Source: Nitrospirota bacterium
GTDB lineage: Bacteria; Nitrospirota; Nitrospiria; SBBL01; Manganitrophaceae
DNA: 6,090 nt
Assembly: GCA_023248505.1 (NCBI GenBank)
Contig: JAHFEM010000129.1
Coordinates: 1-6,090 of the forward strand
Reading direction: 5' to 3'
Below are positions 1 to 6,090 of this stretch, piece by piece. The translations under genes and the position numbers were made by a program. Below the pieces are notes generated by a model, which did no database searches, was not told where the DNA came from, and worked only from the letters and a program-made list of their open reading frames with translations. Numbering within the stretch: the first letter of the stretch is position 1; each line of letters begins with the position of its first letter.

Positions 1-2981
1 GATCCGGGACCGGCGGCAAAAAGCAGGGGAATGAGTCCCAGGATCGCCACCAGCGCCGTCATCAGGATGGGGCGCAGACGCAGTTTGCATCCTTTGACGA
101 CCGCTTCCTGAAGGGGAATCCCCTCCTCCACGAGTTGGTTCATGTAGGTGACCAAGACGACGCCGTTTAAAACCGCGACCCCCAACAGGGCGACGAATCC
201 GACCGAGGCCGGCACCGAGAGATAGAGCCCGGAGAGAAAGAGTCCCAAGATTCCCCCGATGAGCGCGAACGGAAGATTCAGGAGGATCAGCCCCGCATGG
301 CGGAAGGAGTTGAAGGTCGTGTAAAGAAGAAGAAAGATCAGTCCAATGGTGGCCGGGACAATGGTCAAAAGTCGATTCATCGCCCGCTGCTGGTTCTCAA
401 AGGCCCCGCCCCAGGCGAGATAATATCCCTCCGGCAATGTGACCTCCTCCCCGATTTTCCGCTGCGCTTCGGAGACAAGTCCGCCGATGTCGCGTCCTTC
501 CACATTGAGTTCGACCACAATCCGCCGCTGGCCGTTCTCCCGGCTGATCTGCACCGGGCCTTCCGCAAGAGAGAGCGTCGCCAGCTCTGCCAGCGGAATC
601 CAGGCGCCGCTCGGGCTGCTGACGAGGATCTTGTCCATCGCTTCCAAGCTGTTTCTCTTCTCCTCGGGAAGCCGCAAGATCAGGCCAAACCGCCGCTCTC
701 CCTCAAAGACCTCCGTCGCCTCTTTCCCGCCGATCGCCGTTTCGATGATCTCCTGGACATCGGCGACGTTGATGCCGTAGCGGGCGATCTTCCTCCGGTC
801 GGTCTCGATCGTGATATACGGCTGGCCGCCGGTTTGCTCCACCCGCAGATCGGTGACCCCCCGGATTTTGGAGAGAACCCGGCCGATCTCATCGGCTTTT
901 TCCTTCAGAACCGGCAGCTCCTCCCCGAAGAGCTTGATCGCGATCTGCGATTTCACCCCTGAAATCAGCTCGTCGACGCGCAGCGCGATCGGCTGGCTGA
1001 GGGTGTAGGCCACGCCGGGGATTTTCTCTAGTTCCGTCCGAATTTTCTCGACCAGCTCCACTTTTGTCCGGGCCGTCTTCCATTGGCTTCTCGGTTTCAG
1101 GACGACGATCGGATCACTCACATTGGGGCCCATCGGATCGGTGGCAATCTCGGCGGAGCCGATCTTGGAGACGACCGTTTCCACCTCCGGAAATTTCAGG
1201 AGTGTCTCCTGCACCTTCTTTTCAAGCGCGATCGACTCCGGCAGAGAGATGCTCGGGAGACGGATCACCTGTGGGGTCAGCGAGCCTTCATCGAGGGTAG
1301 GGATAAACTCGGTTCCGAGGAAGGGGACCAGGGTCAGGCTTCCGATCAGAAGGAAGAGGGAGATGAAAACGACCCTCTTCCGCCGCCGCAGCGACCAGGC
1401 GAGGAGCGGCAGATAGATCTTTTTCGCCCCCTGCATGAGAAAACTTTCTTTTTCCTCCTCCGACCGTTGAAAGAGAAAGCAGAGGACCGGAATCACCGAC
1501 ATGGAGAGCAAAAGCGAGGAGAAAAGGGCAATGACGACCACAAAAGCGAGCGGGGCAAACAACTTTCCCTCCATCCCCTGAAGGGCCAGAATCGGGATGA
1601 AAGTGATGGCGATGATCAGCTCCCCAAAGAGGCTCGGCTTTCGGACCTCCAGGATCGCTTGCAGCACCGTCTCCATTTTATTTTTGCCCGGCTCCGGGCG
1701 CTCCGAGAGATGCCGCTGGACATTTTCCACCTGGATGATGGCGGCATCGACCACCATCCCGAGCGAAATCGCCAGTCCTCCCAGAGACATCAGGTTGGCG
1801 GTGAGGCCCGTTTTCCACATGATGATGAAGGTGGAGAGGATCGCGAGCGGAAGGGTCAGGGCGACGACCAGGGCGCCTCTGATATTCCGCAAAAAGAGAT
1901 AGAGGACGACGACCACCAGCAAGGCGCCTTCTTGCAGGGCCCGTATCACCGTATGAAGCGCCCGCTCCACCAATTCGGTCCGGTCGTAAAAGGGCTTGAT
2001 CGTGATTCCGTCGGGGAGAATCCGGTTCTTATTGATCTCTTCGACCTTTTTTTTGACGCCGGCGACGACCTCCTTTCCGCTTCCCCCGCGGATCATCATG
2101 ACGATCCCGGCCACCGCTTCTCCTTGACCGTCTTTCACGAGGGCGCCCTGGCGGACCTCCGCCCCCACCGTCACCTCGGCGATGTCTTTAACGAAGACCG
2201 GCGTCCCTTGGCTCGCCTTCACGACGATATCGCCGATGTCTTGGAGGTTTTTAATGAGCCCCACGCCCCGGATGAGATAACGTTCGGATTGATGTTCGAG
2301 AATATTCCCGCCGGCATTGCTGTTGTTGCGGGCGACCGACTCGAAGATCTCCCGCAACGTCAGGTCATATTTCCGGAGCCGGTCCGGATCGATCAATATC
2401 TGGTACTGCTTCACAAACCCGCCGAAGGCGTTGACATCGATGACGCCGGGAACGGTTTTGAGAATCGGGCGGACGATCCAATCCTGAGCGGTTCGCAGCG
2501 CCATCAAATCTGTTTCCGAGAGGGGCGACGTCTGGTTTGGCTTCTCCAGCGTGTATTGATAAATCTCTCCCAGGCCGGTGGTAATCGGCCCCATCACCGG
2601 GTCCACGCCGGCCGGAAGTTTTTCTCTGGCTTCGATCAGTCGTTCCAGAACGAGCTGCCGCGCAAAATAAAGATCGACATCCTCCTCGAAGACGACCGTT
2701 ACCATGGAAAGACCGAACTTGGAGAGGGAGCGCAGTTCGGCCAATCTTGGGAGCCCCGTCATCTGGACCTCGATGGGGTAGGTCACCCACTGCTCCACCT
2801 CGATCGGGGAGCGGCCGGAGGTTTCGGTGATCACCTGGACCTGCACATTGGTCACATCCGGGAAAGCGTCGATCGGAAGCTTCTGAAAGGCGTAGAGGCC
2901 GAGGCCGATCAGAAAAAAAGTCGCGACCAGGATCAGCATCCGCTGACGCAGGGCGAATTCGATGAGCCGGTCAATGAGCAT
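1..2981 (-). CDS. czcA: CzcA/CusA-type heavy-metal efflux RND pump (3' end cut by window)
   Basis: Inner-membrane proton-driven RND pump of the heavy-metal efflux (HME) family, the motor of a tripartite exporter. Hand translation gives 993 complete residues, with a following Ser implied by the last two bases, and no internal stop. The family usually has about 1020-1070 residues, so only the last TM helix and tail are missing. Visible features are TM1 at about 14-33, the porter motif RNNSNAGG (218-225), TM2-TM3 at about 345-390, TM4 at 395-420 with D412 and E419, TM5-TM6 at 455-505, TM7 at 535-554 followed by the family motif LGTEFIPTLDEG, a second porter half, and TM8-TM11 at about 873-990. 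S406 stands where CzcA has its first TM4 Asp. The CusA copper-site methionines (573, 623, 672) align with Q571, V621 and E671. The ATG at 2981 is supported by GGAGG six bases upstream and overlaps the adaptor stop. The symbol is family-level; the substrate is inferred to be a divalent metal and is not proven. Confidence 0.96.
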   Translation of the reverse strand, partial: MLIDRLIEFALRQRMLILVATFFLIGLGLYAFQKLPIDAFPDVTNVQVQVITETSGRSPIEVEQWVTYPIEVQMTGLPRLAELRSLSKFGLSMVTVVFEEDVDLYFARQLVLERLIEAREKLPAGVDPVMGPITTGLGEIYQYTLEKPNQTSPLSETDLMALRTAQDWIVRPILKTVPGVIDVNAFGGFVKQYQILIDPDRLRKYDLTLREIFESVARNNSNAGGNILEHQSERYLIRGVGLIKNLQDIGDIVVKASQGTPVFVKDIAEVTVGAEVRQGALVKDGQGEAVAGIVMMIRGGSGKEVVAGVKKKVEEINKNRILPDGITIKPFYDRTELVERALHTVIRALQEGALLVVVVLYLFLRNIRGALVVALTLPLAILSTFIIMWKTGLTANLMSLGGLAISLGMVVDAAIIQVENVQRHLSERPEPGKNKMETVLQAILEVRKPSLFGELIIAITFIPILALQGMEGKLFAPLAFVVVIALFSSLLLSMSVIPVLCFLFQRSEEEKESFLMQGAKKIYLPLLAWSLRRRKRVVFISLFLLIGSLTLVPFLGTEFIPTLDEGSLTPQVIRLPSISLPESIALEKKVQETLLKFPEVETVVSKIGSAEIATDPMGPNVSDPIVVLKPRSQWKTARTKVELVEKIRTELEKIPGVAYTLSQPIALRVDELISGVKSQIAIKLFGEELPVLKEKADEIGRVLSKIRGVTDLRVEQTGGQPYITIETDRRKIARYGINVADVQEIIETAIGGKEATEVFEGERRFGLILRLPEEKRNSLEAMDKILVSSPSGAWIPLAELATLSLAEGPVQISRENGQRRIVVELNVEGRDIGGLVSEAQRKIGEEVTLPEGYYLAWGGAFENQQRAMNRLLTIVPATIGLIFLLLYTTFNSFRHAGLILLNLPFALIGGILGLFLSGLYLSVPASVGFVALLGVAVLNGVVLVTYMNQLVEEGIPLQEAVVKGCKLRLRPILMTALVAILGLIPLLFAAGPG

Positions 2982-4206
2982 GGCCTTCCTCCATCCCTTC
3001 TTTGTCGGCTTCGGATTTCAGGACAAAGGCCCCTTTCGTCACGACCCGCTCTCCCGGTTGAAGGCCGGAGAGGGCCGGATAGAATCCTTGCACTTCAGCA
3101 CCCAGCGAGACGGGGCGTTTCTCGAAGCGACTCCCTTTCTCGGTCGTCTCTCTCTCCACAAAGACGATCGATTGAGCCCCTTCCCGCTGCACCGCCGAGG
3201 CCGGGAGGGCCAGGGCAGGCTCGGCTTCTTCCGTCAAAATGCGGAAGGTCGCGAACATCTGCGGTTTCAATTTCCCACGGGGATTTTCGATCTCAATTCT
3301 CACTTTGAGGGTTCGCGTGGCGGGGTCGATCGTATCGGCGAGGTAGGAGACCTTTCCTTTGAAACGCTCCTCGGGATAGGCGGAGACCGAGACTGCCGCC
3401 GCCGCCCCTTTTTTCATCTGGGCGAGGTCTCTTTCCGGGACATCGGCGATCCCCCAGAGGAGTGAGAGATCGGCGATGGTAAACAGGGTCTTCACCGGTT
3501 CGACCAACTCCCCGACCGTCGCATGCCGCTCGATGATCGTTCCGGAGAGCGGGGCGAGGATGGGCGCTTCGGATCGGGCGGCATTTTCCGTTCCAAGGCT
3601 GAAGACCTCTTCCTTTGTCATTCCCAGAAGGCGGAGGCGGCTTTCGGCGGCCTCGAACTCGGCGCGTGCGGAGAGATACTCCCCCTCCCGGCGCTGAAGT
3701 TCCCCGGTGCCGATCACCTTCTGTTCGACGAGGGTCCGGGCCCGTTCATACCCTTTTTCGGAAACGAGCCGCTTCGCTTTTGCCGTCAGGTAGGACGATT
3801 GGGCCTGCCCTAACTCCGGGCTGTCGATGAGGACCAGTCGAGATCCCTTCTCAACGCGGTCGCCGAGCCCCGCCGCCACGTCGACCACCCGTCCCGGAAT
3901 TCGGGACCCCACATGGGCCAGACGGTCCTCATTCGCCTGAATGGCGCCGGAGAGCTGGGGTTCCTGCTTCAACGGGCGCCGCATCGCCTCCTCCACTTCA
4001 ATCCCCGCCCTCTGAAGCGATTCCCGATCCAAAAAAATCATCTCTTCCTCTGCGGCATGCTCCTCTTTTGAATGTTTTTCTTCTTGATGGAGAACATTCA
4101 TTTCAGGGGGAACGCGGCTCCCTTTCTCCGCCTGTTTTTCGGAGCATGAAAAAAGAAGTCCCAGCAAGACGGCAACGATGATTCCAGCCCCTCCGCGTGC
4201 GCTCAT
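2971..4206 (-). CDS. czcB: CzcB/CusB-type periplasmic adaptor (membrane fusion protein), probable lipoprotein
   Basis: A 411-residue adaptor that links the RND pump to the outer-membrane channel in the periplasm. The N-terminus has a hydrophobic signal (about 7-20) ending in LFSC, so C21 is a probable lipidation site, although Phe before Ser-Cys is not ideal for a lipobox. A His/Glu-rich linker (36-55) with H40, H45 and H50 follows. Next come the first half of the barrel-sandwich/lipoyl-like domain (about 97-131, including SRIPGRVV), an alpha-helical hairpin (about 132-195), the second lipoyl half (about 214-245, APLSGTIIERHATVGE), the beta-barrel (about 246-325, with DTIDPATRTLKVR) and a membrane-proximal domain (about 330-398). 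The protein ends in a short acidic and His tail, EEGHAH. The Met pattern that binds Cu(I) at the CusB N-terminus is not seen. The start ATG overlaps the upstream stop as ATGA and is preceded by GGGAGGG. The symbol is family-level. Confidence 0.95.
   Translation of the reverse strand: MSARGGAGIIVAVLLGLLFSCSEKQAEKGSRVPPEMNVLHQEEKHSKEEHAAEEEMIFLDRESLQRAGIEVEEAMRRPLKQEPQLSGAIQANEDRLAHVGSRIPGRVVDVAAGLGDRVEKGSRLVLIDSPELGQAQSSYLTAKAKRLVSEKGYERARTLVEQKVIGTGELQRREGEYLSARAEFEAAESRLRLLGMTKEEVFSLGTENAARSEAPILAPLSGTIIERHATVGELVEPVKTLFTIADLSLLWGIADVPERDLAQMKKGAAAAVSVSAYPEERFKGKVSYLADTIDPATRTLKVRIEIENPRGKLKPQMFATFRILTEEAEPALALPASAVQREGAQSIVFVERETTEKGSRFEKRPVSLGAEVQGFYPALSGLQPGERVVTKGAFVLKSEADKEGMEEGHAH
2982..2992 (-). 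promoter_or_regulatory. Ribosome binding site of the RND pump gene, inside the adaptor gene
   Basis: GGAGG (2992-2988), followed by AAGGCC, precedes the pump ATG at 2981. It lies within the last codons of the adaptor, those for the EEGHAH tail, so that tail's coding sequence also carries the pump's translation signal. It fixes the pump start at 2981. Confidence 0.75.
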
Positions 4207-5468
4207 GGCAGCCCTCCCGTCGCCCGCTCCAGACGGGCCAGCGCCGTCTCCAGTTCGAGCTGAGCCGCGTAGTACGCGGTGATCGTATCCCGCCGGACCC
4301 GTTGGGCGTCGAGCAACTCAAGCAAGTTCGATTCTTCCTGCTGATAGCTGACCCGCGCGATCTGCAGCACTTCATCCGCCTGCTGCAAGAGCCCTTCCTC
4401 GAAGATTTTCAATTGGTCCAGGGCGCTCTGGTAGTTTTGATGCTCTTGGGTGATGAGCCGAACCAGTTCCACGCGGCTCTTTTCCAATTCGGCGGACGCC
4501 TTTGCCGCTCCGGCCCGGGCCGCTGCAATCTCCCCCTGTCGTTGATAAAAGAGAGGAAAGGTGAGAGAAAGGCCGACGGAGTAGGATCGTTTGTCGATCT
4601 CTTCGCCGAACCCGCCCCGCAGCGTGAGATCGGGGATCCGGGATTGCCATTCGCGCAAGCCTGTCAGCGCCGCCGCCTCGATCGCCCTTTTTTGGCGGAG
4701 TATTTGGGGATGCCGGGCGGTCGCTTCTTCAATTAACGAGGGAAGATCGAAGTCTCTTCGCGTTCCGGAAAAATCGCCGGTGATATCCTCATCGGGATTC
4801 AAGGCTCCCGCCAGAAGCGCATTGAGCCCGGTTTTTGTAACGGCGGCCCGGTTTTCGGCGCGCCGCAGCTCTTTATTTTCTCTCCCCAGTTCCACCTGGG
4901 CCTTGATCCACTCCAGCGCGGGGGCCTCCCCCGATTCGACCCGCAGACGTGCGGCGGAGAGAAGCGCTTCGGCGGTTCCAACGTTTTCTTGGGAGACCTC
5001 CCGCATCCGCTTCGAGAACAACAGATCAAAGAAGGCTTCCTTTACCTGAGCGCGCAACGCCCATCGAAAATCGTCCGACTCCTGCTCTGAGACGCCGATC
5101 TGGGCCTCCGCTGTCTTCCTGCGGGAGAGGCGCTTTCCGGGCCACTCGAGCGGCAGGCCGACCTCGAATTGGTACTCTCGTTCATATCCGGCGCCGGCCT
5201 CCGTCCGTGCTTTGCCCCGTCCGAGGTCGATGCCGAAATCGGGGTTGGGATAAGCCCGGGCTGCGGTCAGCGCGCCTCGCGCCGCTTCGAGATTGGCCCG
5301 AAAGATTGCGACCGAGGGATTTCGCTCTTCGGCAATCGTTAAAATTTCTTCCAGTGAATAACGCCTTCCGTTCTGCTCCGCCCCCCAGACCAAAGCAGGG
5401 AAGAAGCTGAGCAGGGCGAAAACAAACATGCCCGCGCGGCGATAGGTAAACAAGTAGACCTCCGGCAT
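4203..5468 (-). CDS. czcC: CzcC/TolC-type outer-membrane efflux channel protein
   Basis: Outer-membrane factor of 421 residues, expected to trimerise into a beta-barrel with a long periplasmic alpha-helical tunnel that docks with the adaptor. A signal peptide is clear: hydrophobic stretch 14-27, then VWGA and likely cleavage after A30. The mature protein shows the two-fold repeat of the family. The first half starts RRYSLEEILTIAEERNPSV (35-53) and has the barrel segment YQFEVGLPLEWPGKR (99-113). The second half starts DLPSLIEEATARHPQI (241-256) and has SYSVGLSLTFPLFYQRQGE (295-313). Long amphipathic, Glu/Ala/Arg-rich helices lie at 120-220 and 314-415, and include the family-typical SNLLELLDAQR (380-390). 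There is no cysteine, so unlike CusC it is not a lipoprotein. It lies 46 bases downstream of the small Cys/His gene and overlaps the adaptor gene by 4 bases. The exact start is uncertain (see the entry at 5451-5463). The symbol is family-level. Confidence 0.94.
   Translation of the reverse strand: MPEVYLFTYRRAGMFVFALLSFFPALVWGAEQNGRRYSLEEILTIAEERNPSVAIFRANLEAARGALTAARAYPNPDFGIDLGRGKARTEAGAGYEREYQFEVGLPLEWPGKRLSRRKTAEAQIGVSEQESDDFRWALRAQVKEAFFDLLFSKRMREVSQENVGTAEALLSAARLRVESGEAPALEWIKAQVELGRENKELRRAENRAAVTKTGLNALLAGALNPDEDITGDFSGTRRDFDLPSLIEEATARHPQILRQKRAIEAAALTGLREWQSRIPDLTLRGGFGEEIDKRSYSVGLSLTFPLFYQRQGEIAAARAGAAKASAELEKSRVELVRLITQEHQNYQSALDQLKIFEEGLLQQADEVLQIARVSYQQEESNLLELLDAQRVRRDTITAYYAAQLELETALARLERATGGLP
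4207..4218 (-). promoter_or_regulatory. Ribosome binding site of the adaptor gene, inside the outer-membrane-factor gene
   Basis: GGGAGGG (4218-4212) lies five bases before the adaptor ATG at 4206. With the ATGA overlap of stop and start, it supports this start and translational coupling to the upstream gene. Confidence 0.75.
5451..5463 (-). promoter_or_regulatory. Alternative ribosome site and TTG start for the outer-membrane factor
   Basis: The ATG at 5468 has no clear Shine-Dalgarno upstream (CACCTTGA precedes it). Just inside the ORF, GGAGGT (5463-5458) sits four bases before an in-frame TTG (5453-5451), which would start the protein at residue 6 and keep the whole signal peptide. The spacing is short, and Met14 (5429-5427) is a third option without a good ribosome site. 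The mature protein is the same in all cases. Confidence 0.3.
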
Positions 5469-5514
5469 TCAAGGTGATCGATGCAATGAAGTGATCGGTT
5501 CAGGTCGATGAAGA

Positions 5515-5844
5515 TTAAAGGAGAGAGATGGGCGGTCTGAAGATGCCGGAGATCGGCGGTTCTTTTAACGATTCCTTCAACGAAAGAGCCGCCGGCTGGT
5601 GAGGAGCGGATCCCTCCATCAGGAGATCGGTGGAGGGTTGGAAGAAGAAATGACAAAGACAATGGCAGTCGGTCCCGGAGGAAAACCCGAGAGAGGCCGG
5701 GGCGTCCGTCAGTAAGAAAGGCGCGGCGTCGAAGGAAGGGGCCATGCGCCACTCCTCTTGAGCACAGGGGTCGTAGACAGTCCCGATCGAGAGAATGATC
5801 AAGAGAAGGGTGGTCAATAAGAAATGTTTCCGTTGGTTTCGCAT
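5515..5844 (-). CDS. Small exported protein with a CHCxCH cluster, first gene of the metal-efflux operon
   Basis: A 109-residue protein that I do not recognise as a named family. The N-terminus is a signal peptide or membrane anchor: basic RNQRK (2-6), then the hydrophobic run FLLTTLLLIILSIG (8-21). C27 follows in YDPC, which is not a lipobox. The mature part contains TDCHCLCHFFFQPS (58-71), with C60, H61, C62, C64 and H65 as likely metal ligands, and ends in a Pro-rich IFRPPI tail (101-106). Its position between the operon promoter and the outer-membrane-factor gene on the same strand argues for a role in metal binding, sensing or delivery in the periplasm. This is inference from context. 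The start ATG has only a modest GAGAG-like ribosome site, but the signal peptide begins exactly there. A longer ORF in another frame of this stretch overlaps the next gene and lacks these features. Small proteins with similar context, such as CzcI, accompany some czc operons, but I see no clear sequence match. Confidence 0.72.
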   Translation of the reverse strand: MRNQRKHFLLTTLLLIILSIGTVYDPCAQEEWRMAPSFDAAPFLLTDAPASLGFSSGTDCHCLCHFFFQPSTDLLMEGSAPHQPAALSLKESLKEPPISGIFRPPISLL

Positions 5845-5871
5845 TTTGCTCTCAAGGCCGTTGACGGTGGT

Positions 5872-5900
5872 TATATATCATACTCCTGAAAGAATGACAA
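5872..5900 (-). promoter_or_regulatory. Candidate sigma70-type promoter of the efflux operon
   Basis: On the minus strand a -35 box TTGTCA (5900-5895, 5 of 6 matches to TTGACA) is followed by a 17-base spacer and a -10 box TATATA (5877-5872, 4 of 6). An overlapping TATGAT (5882-5877) and TATAAC are alternative -10 boxes with other spacings. Transcription would start near 5865, leaving a leader of about 20 bases before the ATG at 5844. It is the only good promoter-like site in the 93-base gap upstream of the operon. Confidence 0.55.
5878..5897. promoter_or_regulatory. Imperfect inverted repeat inside the promoter spacer, possible operator
   Basis: On the minus strand TCATTC (5897-5892) and GTATGA (5883-5878) form an inverted repeat with one mismatch and an 8-base gap. 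It covers the end of the -35 box and the spacer of the proposed promoter, where a metal-responsive repressor or activator could bind. The 17-base promoter spacer is not the stretched 19-20 bases typical of MerR-family promoters. The arms are short, so chance is a real possibility, and no regulator gene lies in the window. Confidence 0.25.
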
Positions 5901-5937
5901 TAACGCGCGTCGCTGCAACGGTCCGCAGACGGCTCTC

Positions 5938-6090
5938 CTACGGAAGCCAAAACAGATGCGGCCACCAAGAGGCCATCCGCAGGTGCATGATGATCTCCGC
6001 GCCGATCGGAAGCAGCGTTGCTCCGATTAACCGATGGCCCTCGACTCTCAGCGCTTTCAGTTTGATATTGAGCGAGTCGCTCGAATGATA
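5938..6090 (-). CDS. C-terminal 50 residues of an unrecognised protein (5' part outside window)
   Basis: An open minus-strand frame enters from the right edge and ends at a TAG (5940-5938). It gives about 50 residues running from YHSSDSLNIKLKALRVEG to MASWWPHLFWLP. The end is hydrophobic and Trp/Pro-rich (roughly VEGHRLIGATLLPIGAEII onward), which could be a membrane-associated C-terminus. Third codon positions are mostly G or C, as in the efflux genes, which favours real coding. Fifty open codons alone are weak evidence, and I do not recognise the family. It lies upstream of the operon promoter on the same strand. A plus-strand ORF covering the same bases (5795-6088) looks less protein-like and also runs antisense to the small Cys/His gene. 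Confidence 0.4.
   Translation of the reverse strand, partial: YHSSDSLNIKLKALRVEGHRLIGATLLPIGAEIIMHLRMASWWPHLFWLP

Noticed and set aside
1083..3308. A 741-codon open frame on the plus strand, antisense to the pump and adaptor genes.
   Set aside because: It lies opposite confirmed pump and adaptor coding sequence. Its translation is a low-complexity mix of Asp, His, Arg, Gln and Gly with no domain or signal, as expected when GC-rich genes suppress stops on the opposite strand.
5472..5497. Near-direct repeat AGGTGATCG / AAGTGATCG (plus strand), 17 bases apart, upstream of the outer-membrane-factor gene.
   Set aside because: Only 9 bases with one mismatch and only two copies, within a short intergenic leader. 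This is easily chance, and no promoter boxes are associated with it.
5339..5752. A 137-codon minus-strand ORF in a different frame across the small Cys/His gene.
   Set aside because: It overlaps the start of the outer-membrane-factor gene by 130 bases and has no signal peptide or recognisable motif. The 109-codon frame has both a signal and a Cys/His cluster and fits the operon spacing.
5900..5940. Possible hairpin CGTTGCAGCGACG (minus strand) after the upstream gene's stop, considered as a terminator.
   Set aside because: The stem is five pairs including one G-T, the loop is three bases, and no T-tract follows, so it does not fit a rho-independent terminator.
5795..6088. A 97-codon plus-strand ORF at the right edge.
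   Set aside because: It runs antisense to the 5' end of the small gene, through the promoter region and across the more plausible minus-strand fragment. It is rich in Arg and Ser, with no recognisable features.

Overview
The window is almost filled by one minus-strand operon encoding a tripartite heavy-metal efflux system of the RND type. In the direction of transcription (high to low coordinates) it holds: the 3' end of an unrecognised gene (6090-5938); a short intergenic region with a good sigma70-like promoter candidate (5900-5872); a small gene for a secreted or membrane-anchored protein with a compact Cys/His cluster (5844-5515); a TolC/CzcC-type outer-membrane factor (5468-4203); a CzcB/CusB-type periplasmic adaptor that is probably a lipoprotein (4206-2971); and a CzcA/CusA-type inner-membrane pump (2981 to the window edge). 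I translated the pump by hand: it is open for 993 codons without a stop or frameshift and is cut by the window edge within its last transmembrane region.

A complete RND/adaptor/outer-membrane-factor set with signal peptides shows a Gram-negative, diderm bacterium. The DNA is fairly GC-rich and coding is dense. I cannot name the phylum from this sequence alone. There is no sign of a mobile element, RNA gene or CRISPR array.

The three efflux proteins should form one cell-envelope-spanning complex. The pump uses proton flow to drive metal ions from the periplasm or cytoplasm, the adaptor bridges the periplasm, and the outer-membrane channel releases ions outside. Adaptor and pump genes overlap their upstream neighbours by 4 and 11 bases, and both have strong ribosome binding sites inside the preceding gene, so the subunits are probably made in coordination.

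Two points deserve attention. First, the pump has the CusA-like form of the TM4 proton-relay motif (one Asp and one Glu) but lacks all three methionines that bind Cu(I)/Ag(I) in CusA, so copper or silver is unlikely and a divalent cation fits better. Second, the small first gene encodes an exported protein with a Cys-His-Cys-x-Cys-His cluster. It is the best candidate for a poorly described component, perhaps a periplasmic metal-binding accessory or sensor.
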